From Pararobbsia alpina (GTDB taxonomy: Bacteria > Pseudomonadota > Gammaproteobacteria > Burkholderiales > Burkholderiaceae): a stretch of DNA of 64,000 nt. The translations under genes were made by a program, and so were the position numbers. The DNA lies in contig NZ_CADIKM010000014.1 of NCBI RefSeq assembly GCF_902859895.1, positions 1 to 64,000 on the forward strand, given 5' to 3'. The notes below the pieces were generated by a model. The model did no database searches, was not told the origin of the DNA, and was given only the letters and a program-made list of their open reading frames with translations. Of this stretch, positions 1 through 9,147 are shown in pieces. Every line of letters begins with the position of its first letter. Position 1 is the stretch's first letter.

Positions 1-280
1 AGAGGTCTGCGTTACGCAGGAGCCTTGATTCCACGCCCCTCAACGTCCACAGTTCGGAGCGGAACGGTGAGCGAGTCATGACGCTTCGATAAAGGATAGG
101 ACAAGCTCGATGCGCCGCATACGTCATGGCGACGATCACAAGATAAAACAAAGGAAGCGCACGCAAACTGGCGTAAGAACAGAACGATCTCCCGGGTCGC
201 ATGCGGACCTCGAGACGAAGGATTCCCTCCTCGCATTGCCTGAATTCAAGTACTCACCGGACTAGAGAACTTCGACGCGA

Positions 281-1231
281 TCAACCCACCGCGCGAGGCC
301 TGCCAGGGACGCCGAGCGGGCACTCGAGCACGACACGGTCCCAGCGGCCGCAATCCGCAGCCGCAGCGTAAGTTGTAGAAAGAAAGTCCAGTAGCAACGC
401 GTCGGGACTTGGCGCAGCGCGAACGGCATCGTAGGGCAGAACGAATTCGCCCAGCGCAGTGCTAAAAGTTGCGCCAGCGGTAACAGGCTGGTCCCTGAAG
501 CCTGGCGGCTCGGGGTAAGCGTAGGAATAAAAAGCCGGCTGTTGAAAAGCGTCGTTCCCCGCCCAAAACCCCGCACTGCTGACCTCGTGCGAGTATGCCT
601 CGCGCGCGATGGCGTCCGGCAGGCCCGGCACGCCTCCAGGATGAGGCGGCGCCGGCCGTCCAGAGAAGCGCGTCACTGCGAGGTCGAAGCTGCCCCAGAA
701 GAAATGAACGGGGCTTGCCTTACCGAGGAAGCCGCTGCGGAAAAACTTGAACACACGGTCAACCTGAACCAGCACGCGCCAGAAGCGATAAGCCGCTTGT
801 GGGTCATAGCTGACATGGACACTATCCTCCGGGAATAAGATCGGCTCCGCTACTTCGTTAGGCTTCTCGTTGATGCTGACATCGATGCCTGACTCCGTCA
901 GAAGCAGAGTGAGCCGACCATAAAAATCCGCGACCGACTGTGGCGCAAGTGCAAGCGACCGCTCAGCACCTCTGCTCGTGCGGCATACGAGGCGATGGGC
1001 GATGAAATCGAACTCCAGCTCGGCCAACTCCCCATCGAATGGAATCGGCGACGTACTTAAACCGCGAGCGGTGACATACAGTGGAACGTGCCAGCCATGG
1101 TTCAGCCAGGGCGTCAGAGCCAGCCGAACCTTCCCGACGATCTGGGTCCAGAGTTGCAGCGTGAGTGCCGTATCTCGCCAAGGCGCATACGGCAATTCAG
1201 GCCATTGATCGTCGGTATGGGTCAGGGACAT
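281..1231 (-). CDS. DUF5996 family protein
   Basis: A 316-residue protein matching the DUF5996 family as I know it. Visible landmarks are WPELPYAPWRDT near the N terminus, SRGAERSLAL near residue 85, FWGSFDLAVTRFSGR in the middle and YSHEVSSAGFWAGND about two thirds in. These are conserved blocks of the family, whose biochemical role is unknown to me. No signal peptide or membrane segment is seen, so it is probably cytoplasmic. The ATG start is preceded by a purine-rich ribosome site (GAGGAAGAG, about 6 nt upstream). It is divergent from the helicase gene and shares the 290-bp spacer that holds a LexA box. No operon partner is visible downstream within the window. Confidence 0.85.
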   Translation of the reverse strand: MSLTHTDDQWPELPYAPWRDTALTLQLWTQIVGKVRLALTPWLNHGWHVPLYVTARGLSTSPIPFDGELAELEFDFIAHRLVCRTSRGAERSLALAPQSVADFYGRLTLLLTESGIDVSINEKPNEVAEPILFPEDSVHVSYDPQAAYRFWRVLVQVDRVFKFFRSGFLGKASPVHFFWGSFDLAVTRFSGRPAPPHPGGVPGLPDAIAREAYSHEVSSAGFWAGNDAFQQPAFYSYAYPEPPGFRDQPVTAGATFSTALGEFVLPYDAVRAAPSPDALLLDFLSTTYAAAADCGRWDRVVLECPLGVPGRPRAVG

Positions 1232-1436
1232 TGCTCTCTTCCTCAGTGTTCCATCCGAACATGGGCTTGCGCAGCGTCGAACGACAGTATCCGCGTCGCA
1301 GTTCAGGACAGCAATGTCTGTTTTGCTGCCGTGACGCAGCTTTTGCGCGCAACAGATTTGGAATGTGAAATGTCTTCACCCCCTCACACTTCCCCCTGCC
1401 TTGCCCTCCCCGCGCGCCATAGGCATACTAGGCACA

Positions 1437-1452
1437 CTGTATAAACATACAG
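1437..1452. promoter_or_regulatory. LexA (SOS) box
   Basis: CTGTATAAACATACAG has the CTG-N10-CAG layout of the proteobacterial LexA operator, with perfect 6-bp arms CTGTAT/ATACAG around AAAC. It differs from the consensus CTGTATATATATACAG at two central positions. It lies 70 bp upstream of the helicase start and about 205 bp from the divergent DUF5996 start, so the helicase is the likely target. Assignment is by sequence only. Confidence 0.7.
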
Positions 1453-1521
1453 CCACTCAAACCCTGGCATCGCCGCGTCCGTCCGCGCCAGTGCCGCGTT
1501 CAGACTGCCGGCCCTGAGACG

Positions 1522-3648
1522 ATGCAAACCACCGCGACCGCCGCCCCCACCGCGCCCCCCTTCGACGCTGCCGCGCACGACTACCTCGCACGCCTGAACG
1601 CCCAGCAGCGCACAGCCGTCGAACACGGGGTCGACCCGGCCGCAAAGAATCCATTCCACATCGCCGGTCCCCTGCTGGTCATCGCCGGCGCCGGTTCCGG
1701 GAAAACCGACACACTTGCCCACCGCGTCACCCATCTTCTCGCCAACGGCGTCGATCCCCGTCGCATCCTCTTGCTCACTTTTTCACGCCGCGCCGCCACC
1801 GAGATGCGTCGCCGCGTGGAGCGCATCGCCTGGCGCGCACTCGGCGCGGACGCCGCCGCACTGGCCTCGGGCCTGAACTGGTCCGGCACCTTCCATGGCA
1901 TTGGCGCCCGCCTCCTGCGCGAATGCGCGGTACAGATCGGCCTGAGTCCGACCTTCACGATCCATGATCGCGAAGACTCAGCCGATCTCATGAACCTCAT
2001 CCGTCATGAACGCGGCTGCTCGACCAAGGATCAGCGCTTTCCGCTCAAAGGCACATGCCTGTCGATCTATTCCCGTGTGGTCAATGCGCAGCTCCCGTTG
2101 CAAACCGTGCTCGATACGGTCTACCCATGGTGCGCGAACTGGCACGATGAACTACGCGCGCTTTTCGCCGCCTATGTGGAAGCCAAACAGAAGCAAGACG
2201 TGCTCGACTACGACGATCTGTTACTGTACTGCTCACATATGATGGCGGTGCCGGCACTCGGTGCCCAGGTCGGCGAACGCTTCGATCATGTGCTCGTCGA
2301 CGAGTATCAGGACACGAACGCACTGCAAGCGACAATCCTCCGCGGTCTCAAACCGGACGGCCGAGGCCTGATGGTCGTCGGCGACGACGCGCAGTCGATC
2401 TATTCGTTTCGAGCGGCGACGGTCCGCAATATCCTCGATTTTCCCTCGCACTTCGACCCGCCCGCGCGCATCGTCACGCTCGAGCAAAACTACCGCTCGA
2501 CCCAGGCAATCCTCGACGCATCGAATGCGGTGATCAGTCTCGCGACTGAGCGCTACACAAAGAACCTCTGGTCGGAGCGCAGTTCCGCACAACGCCCCTC
2601 GCTGATCCATGTGAAGGATGAGGCAGACCAGGCGCGCTACGTCTGCGCACGCATACTCGAACATCGGGAAGCAGGACTTCCTTTGAAATCACAAGCGGTG
2701 CTGTTTCGCGCATCCGATCATAGCGGTCCGCTCGAAGTCGAGTTGACGGTCCGCAATATTCCTTTCGTGAAGTTCGGCGGCCTCAAGTTTCTCGATACGG
2801 CACACGTGAAGGACGTGCTCGCCGTATTGCGCTTCGCCGAAAATCCCCGCGACCGTGTCGCGGGTTTCCGCGTCATGCAGTTGCTGCCGGGTGTGGGGCC
2901 GGTCACGGCGGGGCGGGCACTCGATGCAGTCGCGGCGAGCGAGGATGCGGGCGCGGCACTGCGCGCCTTCGCTCCAGGAGCGCGTGCCTTCGAGGACTGG
3001 GCGGCATTTGCCGAGCTTTTCGCCGACCTGCGCGCAGGCGCGCATCGCTGGCCCGCTGACCTCGATCGTGTGCGCGTCTGGTACGAGCCCCATCTGCTTC
3101 AGAAATTCGACGATGCACCGATGCGTATCGCAGACCTCGTGCAGTTGACTCATATTGCCTCGAGTTATCCGTCGCGCGAACAATTCCTGACGGAACTCAC
3201 GCTCGATCCACCGGATGCCACGAGTGATGAGTCCGGTGTGCCCTTGCGCGACGAGGACTATCTGATCCTCTCGACGATTCATTCGGCGAAGGGCCAGGAA
3301 TGGAATGCGGTATTCGTGCTCAACGGGGTCGACGGTTGTATCCCGTCGGACTTGGCAACGGGCTCACCCGATGAGATCGAGGAAGAGCGCCGGCTGCTCT
3401 ACGTCGCGATGACGCGCGCAAAGGACGAACTCGAAATCGTCGTGCCCCAACGTTTCTACGTCACGCAACAGACGGCCCACGGCGACCGTCATGTGTACGG
3501 GTCACGAACACGTTTCATTCCGAATTCGCTGCTGCCGCGCTTTGCATCGGCCAGTTGGCCACGCGATCCGGGTACGACGCCGACCTCGCCCGAACAGGCC
3601 CGCGTGCATATCGATCTCGCCGCGCAAATGAGAAAAATGTGGGGATAG
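1522..3648 (+). CDS. UvrD/Rep-family ATP-dependent DNA helicase (superfamily 1A)
   Basis: A 708-residue SF1A 3'-5' helicase. Walker A is AGAGSGKT with the catalytic lysine at residue 61; motif Ia is TFSRRAATEM; motif II is VLVDEYQDTN; motif III is VVGDDAQSIYSFR; motif IV is QNYRST; motif V is STIHSAKGQEW; motif VI is LLYVAMTRAKDEL. All motifs needed for ATP-driven unwinding are present. There is no RecB-type nuclease domain, and the length suits UvrD/Rep proteins. The N-terminal 20 residues are low-complexity Ala/Thr/Pro. A LexA box 70 bp upstream suggests DNA-damage induction. The ribosome site before the ATG is weak. It may be a second UvrD-like helicase beside a core-chromosome uvrD, which cannot be decided from this window. 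Confidence 0.92.
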   Translation: MQTTATAAPTAPPFDAAAHDYLARLNAQQRTAVEHGVDPAAKNPFHIAGPLLVIAGAGSGKTDTLAHRVTHLLANGVDPRRILLLTFSRRAATEMRRRVERIAWRALGADAAALASGLNWSGTFHGIGARLLRECAVQIGLSPTFTIHDREDSADLMNLIRHERGCSTKDQRFPLKGTCLSIYSRVVNAQLPLQTVLDTVYPWCANWHDELRALFAAYVEAKQKQDVLDYDDLLLYCSHMMAVPALGAQVGERFDHVLVDEYQDTNALQATILRGLKPDGRGLMVVGDDAQSIYSFRAATVRNILDFPSHFDPPARIVTLEQNYRSTQAILDASNAVISLATERYTKNLWSERSSAQRPSLIHVKDEADQARYVCARILEHREAGLPLKSQAVLFRASDHSGPLEVELTVRNIPFVKFGGLKFLDTAHVKDVLAVLRFAENPRDRVAGFRVMQLLPGVGPVTAGRALDAVAASEDAGAALRAFAPGARAFEDWAAFAELFADLRAGAHRWPADLDRVRVWYEPHLLQKFDDAPMRIADLVQLTHIASSYPSREQFLTELTLDPPDATSDESGVPLRDEDYLILSTIHSAKGQEWNAVFVLNGVDGCIPSDLATGSPDEIEEERRLLYVAMTRAKDELEIVVPQRFYVTQQTAHGDRHVYGSRTRFIPNSLLPRFASASWPRDPGTTPTSPEQARVHIDLAAQMRKMWG

Positions 3649-3745
3649 AGGCGTTTACCCGCGATTCGGCGCCAGCGCACGGAGTGTAAGGGGTTTACAC
3701 TGACGGCTTTGCCGCCTTCCCGGTAGCGCCGCTCACCTCCCCTTC

Positions 3746-5020
3746 ATGGAACTCGATTCAAGTCGTCCCGCCTGCCCGGCCCACGCCGCGCCGGTTGCCC
3801 CCTCGATCGCCAGTGCGCAGGACAATCAAAACCCACTATTTGTGACGCTGCGAGTCCTGACGATCGTATGCTTCACCTTCATCGCCTACCTTACCATCGG
3901 CCTTCCGCTCGCCATCCTGCCGAGCTATGTGCATGAGAATCTGGGCATGGGCGCGGTGCTTGCGGGCCTGGTGATCAGTGTCCAGTATGTGGCCACGCTT
4001 GCAAGCCGGCCGTTCGCGGGACGTCTCTCGGATACCATGGGTGCCAAACGGGTGGTCTCGCTCGGGCTCGTGCTCTGTTGCGTGAGCGGGGTGTTCTATC
4101 TGCTTGCCGCCCTGATCGACGAACACCAGCCACTCGTGGCGCTCGCGACACTGATGGTCGGACGGCTCATGGTGGGCTGCGCGGAAAGTCTCGTCGGCAC
4201 GGGCGCGATCCAGTGGGCGATCGGCACCGTCGGCCTGAACCGGACGGGCAAGGTCATTTCGTGGAATGGCATCGCGACCTATGGCGGCCTCGCCGCGGGT
4301 GCGCCGCTCGGTGTCGTGCTGGTCCGGCTCATCGGTTTCGAGGCACTTGGGCTCACCGTCATCGCACTCGGCATCATCGGCTTGCTGCTCGCGTGGCGCC
4401 AGGTCGGAATCCCCACGATTCATGGCGAGCGCATGGGCATTCAGCATGTGTTCCGTCATGTGCTGAACTACGGCCTCGCACTTGCTCTGGGCTCGATGGG
4501 CTTCGGCGCAATCGCGACGTTCATCACGCTGTACTACGCCAGCCATCAATGGTCGGGTGCGGCGTTCGCCCTGACGGTCTTCGGCCTGTGCTTCTGCGGC
4601 TCACGCCTGCTATTCGTCGATATGATCGGACGCTTTGGCGGTTATCGGGTCGCCGTCGTTTCGCTGATCGTCGAAGCGATCGGGCTGACCTTGCTCGGGT
4701 TCGCGCCAAACAGCCTGCTCGCACTGATCGGCGCGGGACTGGCGGGCCTGGGCTTCGCGCTGGTGTTTCCCGCGCTCGGTGTCGCGGCAGTCGAGTCTGT
4801 GCCACTGCCAAGCCGGGGTGCCGCACTGGGCGTCTATTCGGCGTTCGCCGACCTCGCACTCGGTGTGACGGGGCCGCTCGCAGGCATCGTCGCGCATCAC
4901 TTCGGCTACTCGGCGGTCTACGTTGGCACCGCCTTCGTCGTGCTCGCGGCCATGGGGCTCGTCCTCGGCTTGTGGTCGAAAGCACGAGACGCCCAAGCCA
5001 CCGGCATGCTGGCGGGTTAG
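3746..5020 (+). CDS. MFS transporter, YhhS/YfcJ-like
   Basis: A 424-residue major facilitator with about twelve hydrophobic segments. The loop between TM2 and TM3 reads SRPFAGRLSDTMGAKRV, the canonical MFS A-like motif (G-R-L-S-D-x-x-G-x-[RK]). SRPFAGRLSD and the following WNGIATYGGLAAGAPLG resemble the E. coli YhhS/YfcJ group, whose substrates are poorly defined. The first 35 residues are a hydrophilic Pro/Ala-rich extension. It follows the helicase by about 100 bp on the same strand, but a 70-80 bp spacer without a clear ribosome site leaves co-transcription uncertain. A GC-rich hairpin lies just after its stop. Substrate unknown; export of a small molecule is the usual guess. Confidence 0.85.
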   Translation: MELDSSRPACPAHAAPVAPSIASAQDNQNPLFVTLRVLTIVCFTFIAYLTIGLPLAILPSYVHENLGMGAVLAGLVISVQYVATLASRPFAGRLSDTMGAKRVVSLGLVLCCVSGVFYLLAALIDEHQPLVALATLMVGRLMVGCAESLVGTGAIQWAIGTVGLNRTGKVISWNGIATYGGLAAGAPLGVVLVRLIGFEALGLTVIALGIIGLLLAWRQVGIPTIHGERMGIQHVFRHVLNYGLALALGSMGFGAIATFITLYYASHQWSGAAFALTVFGLCFCGSRLLFVDMIGRFGGYRVAVVSLIVEAIGLTLLGFAPNSLLALIGAGLAGLGFALVFPALGVAAVESVPLPSRGAALGVYSAFADLALGVTGPLAGIVAHHFGYSAVYVGTAFVVLAAMGLVLGLWSKARDAQATGMLAG

Positions 5021-5045
5021 CCCGCGCCATTCGCGCATATCCAGT

Positions 5046-5069
5046 CGAGCCCGAGCTTGATCGGGCTCG
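5046..5069. terminator. GC-rich hairpin between convergent genes
   Basis: CGAGCCCGA and TCGGGCTCG form a 9-bp perfect stem around a 6-nt loop, 26 bp after the MFS stop codon and before the convergent receiver gene. There is no T-run, so it is a weak candidate intrinsic terminator or mRNA 3'-end stabiliser. Confidence 0.4.
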
Positions 5070-5154
5070 TCCGGCTAGCGGGTCCCAGCACCATCACGCT
5101 CGTTTCCAATGCAAGGCGGGTTCGGCCTCAAGCAACCCTCGCTTCGAGGCGCCG

Positions 5155-5574
5155 CTAGCCCGGCTCCCGCCCATGGGAGACTTCCGACAGGAGCCGATCG
5201 AGCACCCGAAGCAGGCCGGCCGGATCGGCGGGTTTCGACACGTGCAGTTGGAAACCCTCACCGACCGCACGCAATTGATGGGCCTCGTCGCAATGGGCCG
5301 TCAGCGCGACGGCCGGGGCACACGGCGCGCCCATCTTGCTCTCGCGCTCGCGCAGCTTTTGAATGAAGTAGTAGCCATCCATACCCGGCAATTCGATATC
5401 GCTGATCACCGCATCGGGCAACACATGCTCGATCGCGGCCAGTGCGTCTTCGGCATCGGCGACGGCGGTCACATCCGCATCGCAATCAATCAACATCGCT
5501 GCCAACGACTCCCGGCTTCCCACTTCATCTTCGACGATCAGGATCTTCTTGCCACTCACCGCTTCTGCGTTCAT
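5155..5574 (-). CDS. Single-domain response regulator (receiver only)
   Basis: A 139-residue CheY-type receiver with no output domain. The acidic pocket is in VEDE near residue 15, the phospho-acceptor aspartate is D59 in ISDIELPGMDG, the conserved Thr is in ALTAH and the conserved Lys is in VSKPAD. It should therefore be phosphorylatable. No histidine kinase gene adjoins it, so it is an orphan that may take phosphate from a hybrid kinase elsewhere. It lies convergent to the MFS gene and has no strong ribosome site before the ATG. Motility, biofilm or a phosphorelay intermediate are all possible roles; the sequence does not choose between them. Confidence 0.85.
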   Translation of the reverse strand: MNAEAVSGKKILIVEDEVGSRESLAAMLIDCDADVTAVADAEDALAAIEHVLPDAVISDIELPGMDGYYFIQKLRERESKMGAPCAPAVALTAHCDEAHQLRAVGEGFQLHVSKPADPAGLLRVLDRLLSEVSHGREPG

Positions 5575-5777
5575 ATAGTCTTTGGATACTTCATATTCCG
5601 GGTGGCCAGCCAGGGACGGACGTCTTCACGTCGCCTGGCCGGGGTCGCGTGTCCCCCCGCGTGCCGCGACGGACCGGCCTGCAGGTCGGCTCGACGCGGC
5701 CGCAGCGGCGGCACACCATGCCATCTCTACCGGAGTTGCCTGCCCGCCGGCCCGGGCGACCGCCGCGCCCGTGCGCG

Positions 5778-6047
5778 TCAGCCTGAAAAATGTTCGGCGC
5801 GCAGCACCACGGGCTCCGCCGCCTGCTTCACGATACGCCGTTCGAGCACAACTGCAATGCGCTTGCTGCCGTCGAGATAGGCCCGCGTCAAACGCGACAG
5901 CGCCGCGTCCGGCGGCACCCAAAACCATGTTTCAAGCGCCTCGCGCGCCAACGCGCACCGCACTTCCCGGCCGTTCACTTCGGTCACAAACTCCAGGAAT
6001 TGACCGTCGCCGGACAAGGTTGGTTCGGTCGAAAGCTTAATGTTCAT
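5778..6047 (-). CDS. DUF1488 family protein
   Basis: An 89-residue small protein starting MNIKLS. The central WFWVPPDAALSRLTRAYLDG followed by RIAVVLERRI resembles DUF1488, a small family common in Burkholderiales with no known function. I chose the ATG at 6047 because residues upstream in the same frame look unlike the family and are AT-rich intergenic sequence. It has no signal peptide. The receiver gene lies about 200 bp downstream on the same strand, but the spacing argues against tight coupling. Confidence 0.75.
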   Translation of the reverse strand: MNIKLSTEPTLSGDGQFLEFVTEVNGREVRCALAREALETWFWVPPDAALSRLTRAYLDGSKRIAVVLERRIVKQAAEPVVLRAEHFSG

Positions 6048-6418
6048 TGATTTCCGTAACGTCTGGCAGGCAATGTCGACATGACCCCAATTTGCGACAT
6101 TGCAATTTTTAACGAATCGTTGGTTTAGAGCAAACACCATGCCCGAAAAAAATGGCTTATTAGTCAATGCCCGCGCAATACAAACTACCGGCCAGTGTTA
6201 CTGAATTTCAATTGTGCATGTAATGATTACGTGGTTATTCTTAACCCGTCTAAGAGATGCAAGGCGATTGTCGAATTGGCGAGCCACCGGTCACTAGAAC
6301 TATTGCAAGTATGAGCCGGGAATCAGCAAAAAATGTCAAACGCCCGCTTTTCCCCTTGCTTACAAAAATATTCAGTCCAATACTACAAGCTCCTTAGAAG
6401 GCTCAACAGGACCCAATC
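6048..6418. other. Intergenic region with short palindrome, divergent promoters
   Basis: This 371-bp AT-richer spacer separates the divergent DUF1488 and OhrR-like genes and should hold both promoters. The clearest element is the palindrome GTAATGATTAC at 6220-6230 (5-bp arms around a central G), about 190 bp before the MarR-family start. It could be a regulator site, but it is short. I see no RNA gene or reading frame worth calling here. Confidence 0.4.
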
Positions 6419-6958
6419 ATGGAAAATGTTGCCGCATCTCAGGCGCTGCATAGTCAATTCGCTTCGCAGGTTGCCAGCCGTCCGCAGCCGCTGGGCGACC
6501 CGACCGTGCAGAGTCCGCTTGCGCCGTCACTGACGTTGGATAGTCAACTTTGCTTTGCCCTCTATACCGCATCACTTGCCATGACCAAGGCGTACAAGGC
6601 CGCCCTTGAGCGCTTCGATCTGACATACCCCCAATACCTCGCCATGCTCGTGCTGTGGGAGCACGACGAATTGTCAGTGAAAGATCTCGCGGCGCGACTC
6701 GGCCTCGATTCGGCAACATTGACGCCGATCCTGAAACGGCTCGAAACCGTGGGTTATGTCCGTCGTGTACGTGGTGTGCTCGACGAACGACTGGTTCTGA
6801 TTCATCTAACCGAAAGTGGACAAGCGCTTAAACTGAGCGCCGCCTTCCTTCCCGATCATATTTCGGAAATTGTCGGTCGTCCGGTTCCCGATCTTCAACG
6901 CCTGCGCGACGAATTACACGATCTCAAGGCCTCGCTGGCGGGCCGTATTCGAATGTAA
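6419..6958 (+). CDS. MarR-family regulator, OhrR-like
   Basis: A 179-residue winged-helix repressor. From LDSQLCFALYTASLAMTKAY through LTYPQYLAMLVLWE it closely follows OhrR, the organic-hydroperoxide sensor. Cys45 in QLCFALY sits where OhrR carries its reactive peroxidatic cysteine, and the downstream tyrosines (ALY, LTYPQY) are also kept. The DNA-binding helix region is LDSATLTPILKRLE and the wing follows at GVLDERLVLIHLT. The first 38 residues are an extra low-complexity leader not usual in OhrR. AGGA about 8 nt before the ATG supports the start. No ohr peroxidase gene adjoins it, which is unusual since ohr and ohrR are normally neighbours. It is therefore called OhrR-like rather than ohrR. 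Confidence 0.8.
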   Translation: MENVAASQALHSQFASQVASRPQPLGDPTVQSPLAPSLTLDSQLCFALYTASLAMTKAYKAALERFDLTYPQYLAMLVLWEHDELSVKDLAARLGLDSATLTPILKRLETVGYVRRVRGVLDERLVLIHLTESGQALKLSAAFLPDHISEIVGRPVPDLQRLRDELHDLKASLAGRIRM

Positions 6959-7021
6959 TCCCGCACCATTCGTGGATCTGGCCCGTACGGCCAATCTCCT
7001 GTTTCACGGATGACAACCCCG

Positions 7022-7921
7022 TCAACCGTCCCGCCAAATCGGATCGAGGCATAGGGCGACAAATCGTTCAGTCGCGCGCAGGGGCGCCGCGCCATGTGGC
7101 ACGACGATCGTCAGGTACCGCGTCAGGCGACGCGGTATCCTGATCGACAAGGCCACAAGGGCATCGTCCTCATGCCGCATCGACATCATCGATACAAAGC
7201 CGACGCCCATCCCGGCCCGCACCGCTTCCTTGATTCCCTCGACCCCTGCCAGTTCGTAGGCGACCCGCATGACTACGCCGTCGCGTGCAAAGGCGCGCTC
7301 GACAGTCTGCCGCACACCTGACCCGATTTCCCTCAGTACGAGCGGATAGGCCGAGAGTTCGTCCAGACGCACTTGCCGGGCGGCGCTTTGCGCCAGCGGA
7401 TGGCCGGCAGGCACGACGGCGACCACCTCATCCTCGAGCCAGCGATGAACGGCCGTGGCGGCAGGCAGGCCCTCACCGACGTTTCCTTCGACTAATGCGA
7501 TATCGAGTTCTGGCAGTGCGGCGAGCACTTCGGCAGTGTTTCCGTATCGGGTCGAAATCGTCACGCCCGCGTGCCGGCGATGGAATTCGGCAATCAGATA
7601 GGGCAGCAGATAGCTCGCCGGCGTGGTGCTTGCACCAATCCGGACATGACCCGCATCGAGTGAGCGCAGCGCATCGCGAAACGCGAGGGTCTGGCGAAAA
7701 TCCGCGCGCAGGCGCTCGGCATGAAGCGCGAGTTGCCGCCCGGCCTCGGTCAGGACGATACCGCGGCCCTCGCGCCGATACAGGGCTTCGCCGAATTCCT
7801 CCTGGAGCTGCCGAAGCTGCCCCGATACCGCCGGCTGTGAAAGAAACAGCGCACGCGCCGCATGGCTGATATTGAGGTGCTCGGCCACGGCCGCAAAAGT
7901 CATCAGTTGCTCGGGGGTCAT
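7022..7921 (-). CDS. LysR-family regulator (YeiE/CbbR-like), divergent from yeiH
   Basis: A 299-residue LysR-type regulator. The N-terminal helix-turn-helix spans about residues 3-60 (TFAAVAEHLNISHAARAL, LFLSQPAVSGQLRQLQEEFG). The effector-binding domain runs from about residue 90, starting VRIGASTTPASYLLP. That sequence and the ASTTPA block are typical of the CysB/YeiE/CbbR branch. It is divergent from the YeiH-type exporter with a 112-bp spacer, the same pairing as yeiE-yeiH in enterobacteria, so it probably controls that gene and itself. The ATG at 7921 agrees with the family N terminus. The effector is not evident; sulfur compounds are a reasonable guess given the YeiH annotation. Confidence 0.88.
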   Translation of the reverse strand: MTPEQLMTFAAVAEHLNISHAARALFLSQPAVSGQLRQLQEEFGEALYRREGRGIVLTEAGRQLALHAERLRADFRQTLAFRDALRSLDAGHVRIGASTTPASYLLPYLIAEFHRRHAGVTISTRYGNTAEVLAALPELDIALVEGNVGEGLPAATAVHRWLEDEVVAVVPAGHPLAQSAARQVRLDELSAYPLVLREIGSGVRQTVERAFARDGVVMRVAYELAGVEGIKEAVRAGMGVGFVSMMSMRHEDDALVALSIRIPRRLTRYLTIVVPHGAAPLRATERFVALCLDPIWRDG

Positions 7922-8033
7922 CGCTTGGCCTGAATCATCGCTTCAGCCGATAGTTTATAGTTGAAATGACGATTTCCCGAATGGTTACATTCCCTTTATT
8001 CTTCCTTCATCTTTGCATATGAGGAAAACGGGA

Positions 8034-9143
8034 ATGTCCACCCTCTCCACCTCCACCCGGGTCCCGCCACAGGGTTTCTTCCGTGCGCACCGCGGCGAGC
8101 TCAATGGTCTGCTGTTCGTGGCGTTGTTCGCAGCCGCCGTGACTCAGGTCGCGGGCCTGCCGCTTGTAAGTGGCCTTGGTCTGAGCTCCCTGATCATCGG
8201 TATCGGCGCCGGCGTCGTCTACGGCAATGTCGTGCGCGAGGCGATGCCCGAAAGCTGGGCAGCGGGCGTCCAGTTCGCGGCCCGGCGTCTCCTGCGAATC
8301 GCCGTGGCGTTCTATGGGCTGCGGGTCAGCTTCCAGGAGATTGCGAGCGTGGGCGTTCAAGGCCTCGCCGTCTCGGCGACGATCGTCATCGTTACGCTGG
8401 TCGTCGGCACGTGGCTCGGCATGCGTGTGCTCAAGCTCGATCGCGACGAAGCGCTGCTGACTGCCGCAGGCAGTGCGATCTGCGGCGCCGCCGCAGTGCT
8501 CGCGTTCGAATCGACGCTTCAATCGAAGCCGCACAAGAGTGCGATGGCCGTCGGCACGGTGGTGCTGTTCGGAACGCTGTCGATGTTTCTCTACCCGGTG
8601 CTCTACCGCACGGGCCTGCTGCATCTCGACACAGTCGGTGCGGGCTTGTTCTTTGGCAGCACGATCCACGAGGTCGCCCAGGTCGTCGGCGCGGCAAGCG
8701 CGATCAGTCCCGAAGCGACCCATATCGCAACCATCGTGAAAATGACGCGCGTGCTGATGCTCGTACCCGTGTTGCTTGTGTTGACAGTGTGGCTCGCACG
8801 GCGTGATGCGAGCGATGCCAGCACCGGCGCGCGCAATGCAAATCACGAGCCGGCTCACGCCATCGCTGACCGGCGGATCGCGGTACCGTGGTTCGCGCTC
8901 GGCTTCCTCGGGCTCGTTGCGATCAACTCGCTCAATGTGTTGCCTGCCCCCGCCGTGCACTCGCTGAACGCGCTCGACACCTTCGCGCTGACGATGGCCA
9001 TGACGGCGCTCGGTATCGAAACGCGCTTTTCGCAGATCCGTCAGGCTGGTCCGCGCGCACTGGTGTTCGGGCTCGGCCTGTATGCCTGGCTGCTGGTCGG
9101 CGGCTACGGGGTAACCGTGCTCGCGCAACGGCTGTTCAGCTAG
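8034..9143 (+). CDS. YeiH/UPF0324 family putative sulfate exporter
   Basis: A 369-residue polytopic membrane protein of the YeiH family (UPF0324, cons_hypoth698). About ten hydrophobic helices are visible. Conserved blocks are LIIGIGAGVVYGN, AFYGLRVSFQEIASVG, AAGSAICGAAAVLA, STIHEVAQVVGAA and ALGIETRFSQI. Family members are annotated as sulfate exporters, but direct biochemical evidence is thin. I chose the ATG at 8034 because GAGGA lies 8 nt upstream; a TTG at 8013 and an ATG at 8019 are possible but have poorer ribosome sites. The adjoining divergent LysR gene is the likely regulator. It ends 4 bp before the convergent stop of the outer-membrane efflux gene. Confidence 0.87.
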   Translation: MSTLSTSTRVPPQGFFRAHRGELNGLLFVALFAAAVTQVAGLPLVSGLGLSSLIIGIGAGVVYGNVVREAMPESWAAGVQFAARRLLRIAVAFYGLRVSFQEIASVGVQGLAVSATIVIVTLVVGTWLGMRVLKLDRDEALLTAAGSAICGAAAVLAFESTLQSKPHKSAMAVGTVVLFGTLSMFLYPVLYRTGLLHLDTVGAGLFFGSTIHEVAQVVGAASAISPEATHIATIVKMTRVLMLVPVLLVLTVWLARRDASDASTGARNANHEPAHAIADRRIAVPWFALGFLGLVAINSLNVLPAPAVHSLNALDTFALTMAMTALGIETRFSQIRQAGPRALVFGLGLYAWLLVGGYGVTVLAQRLFS

Positions 9144-9147
9144 ACGT

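Noticed and set aside
1-280. A 74-residue minus-strand frame at the left edge
   Set aside because: No family resemblance or ribosome site, and it ends close to the DUF5996 stop. I see nothing else in this stretch.
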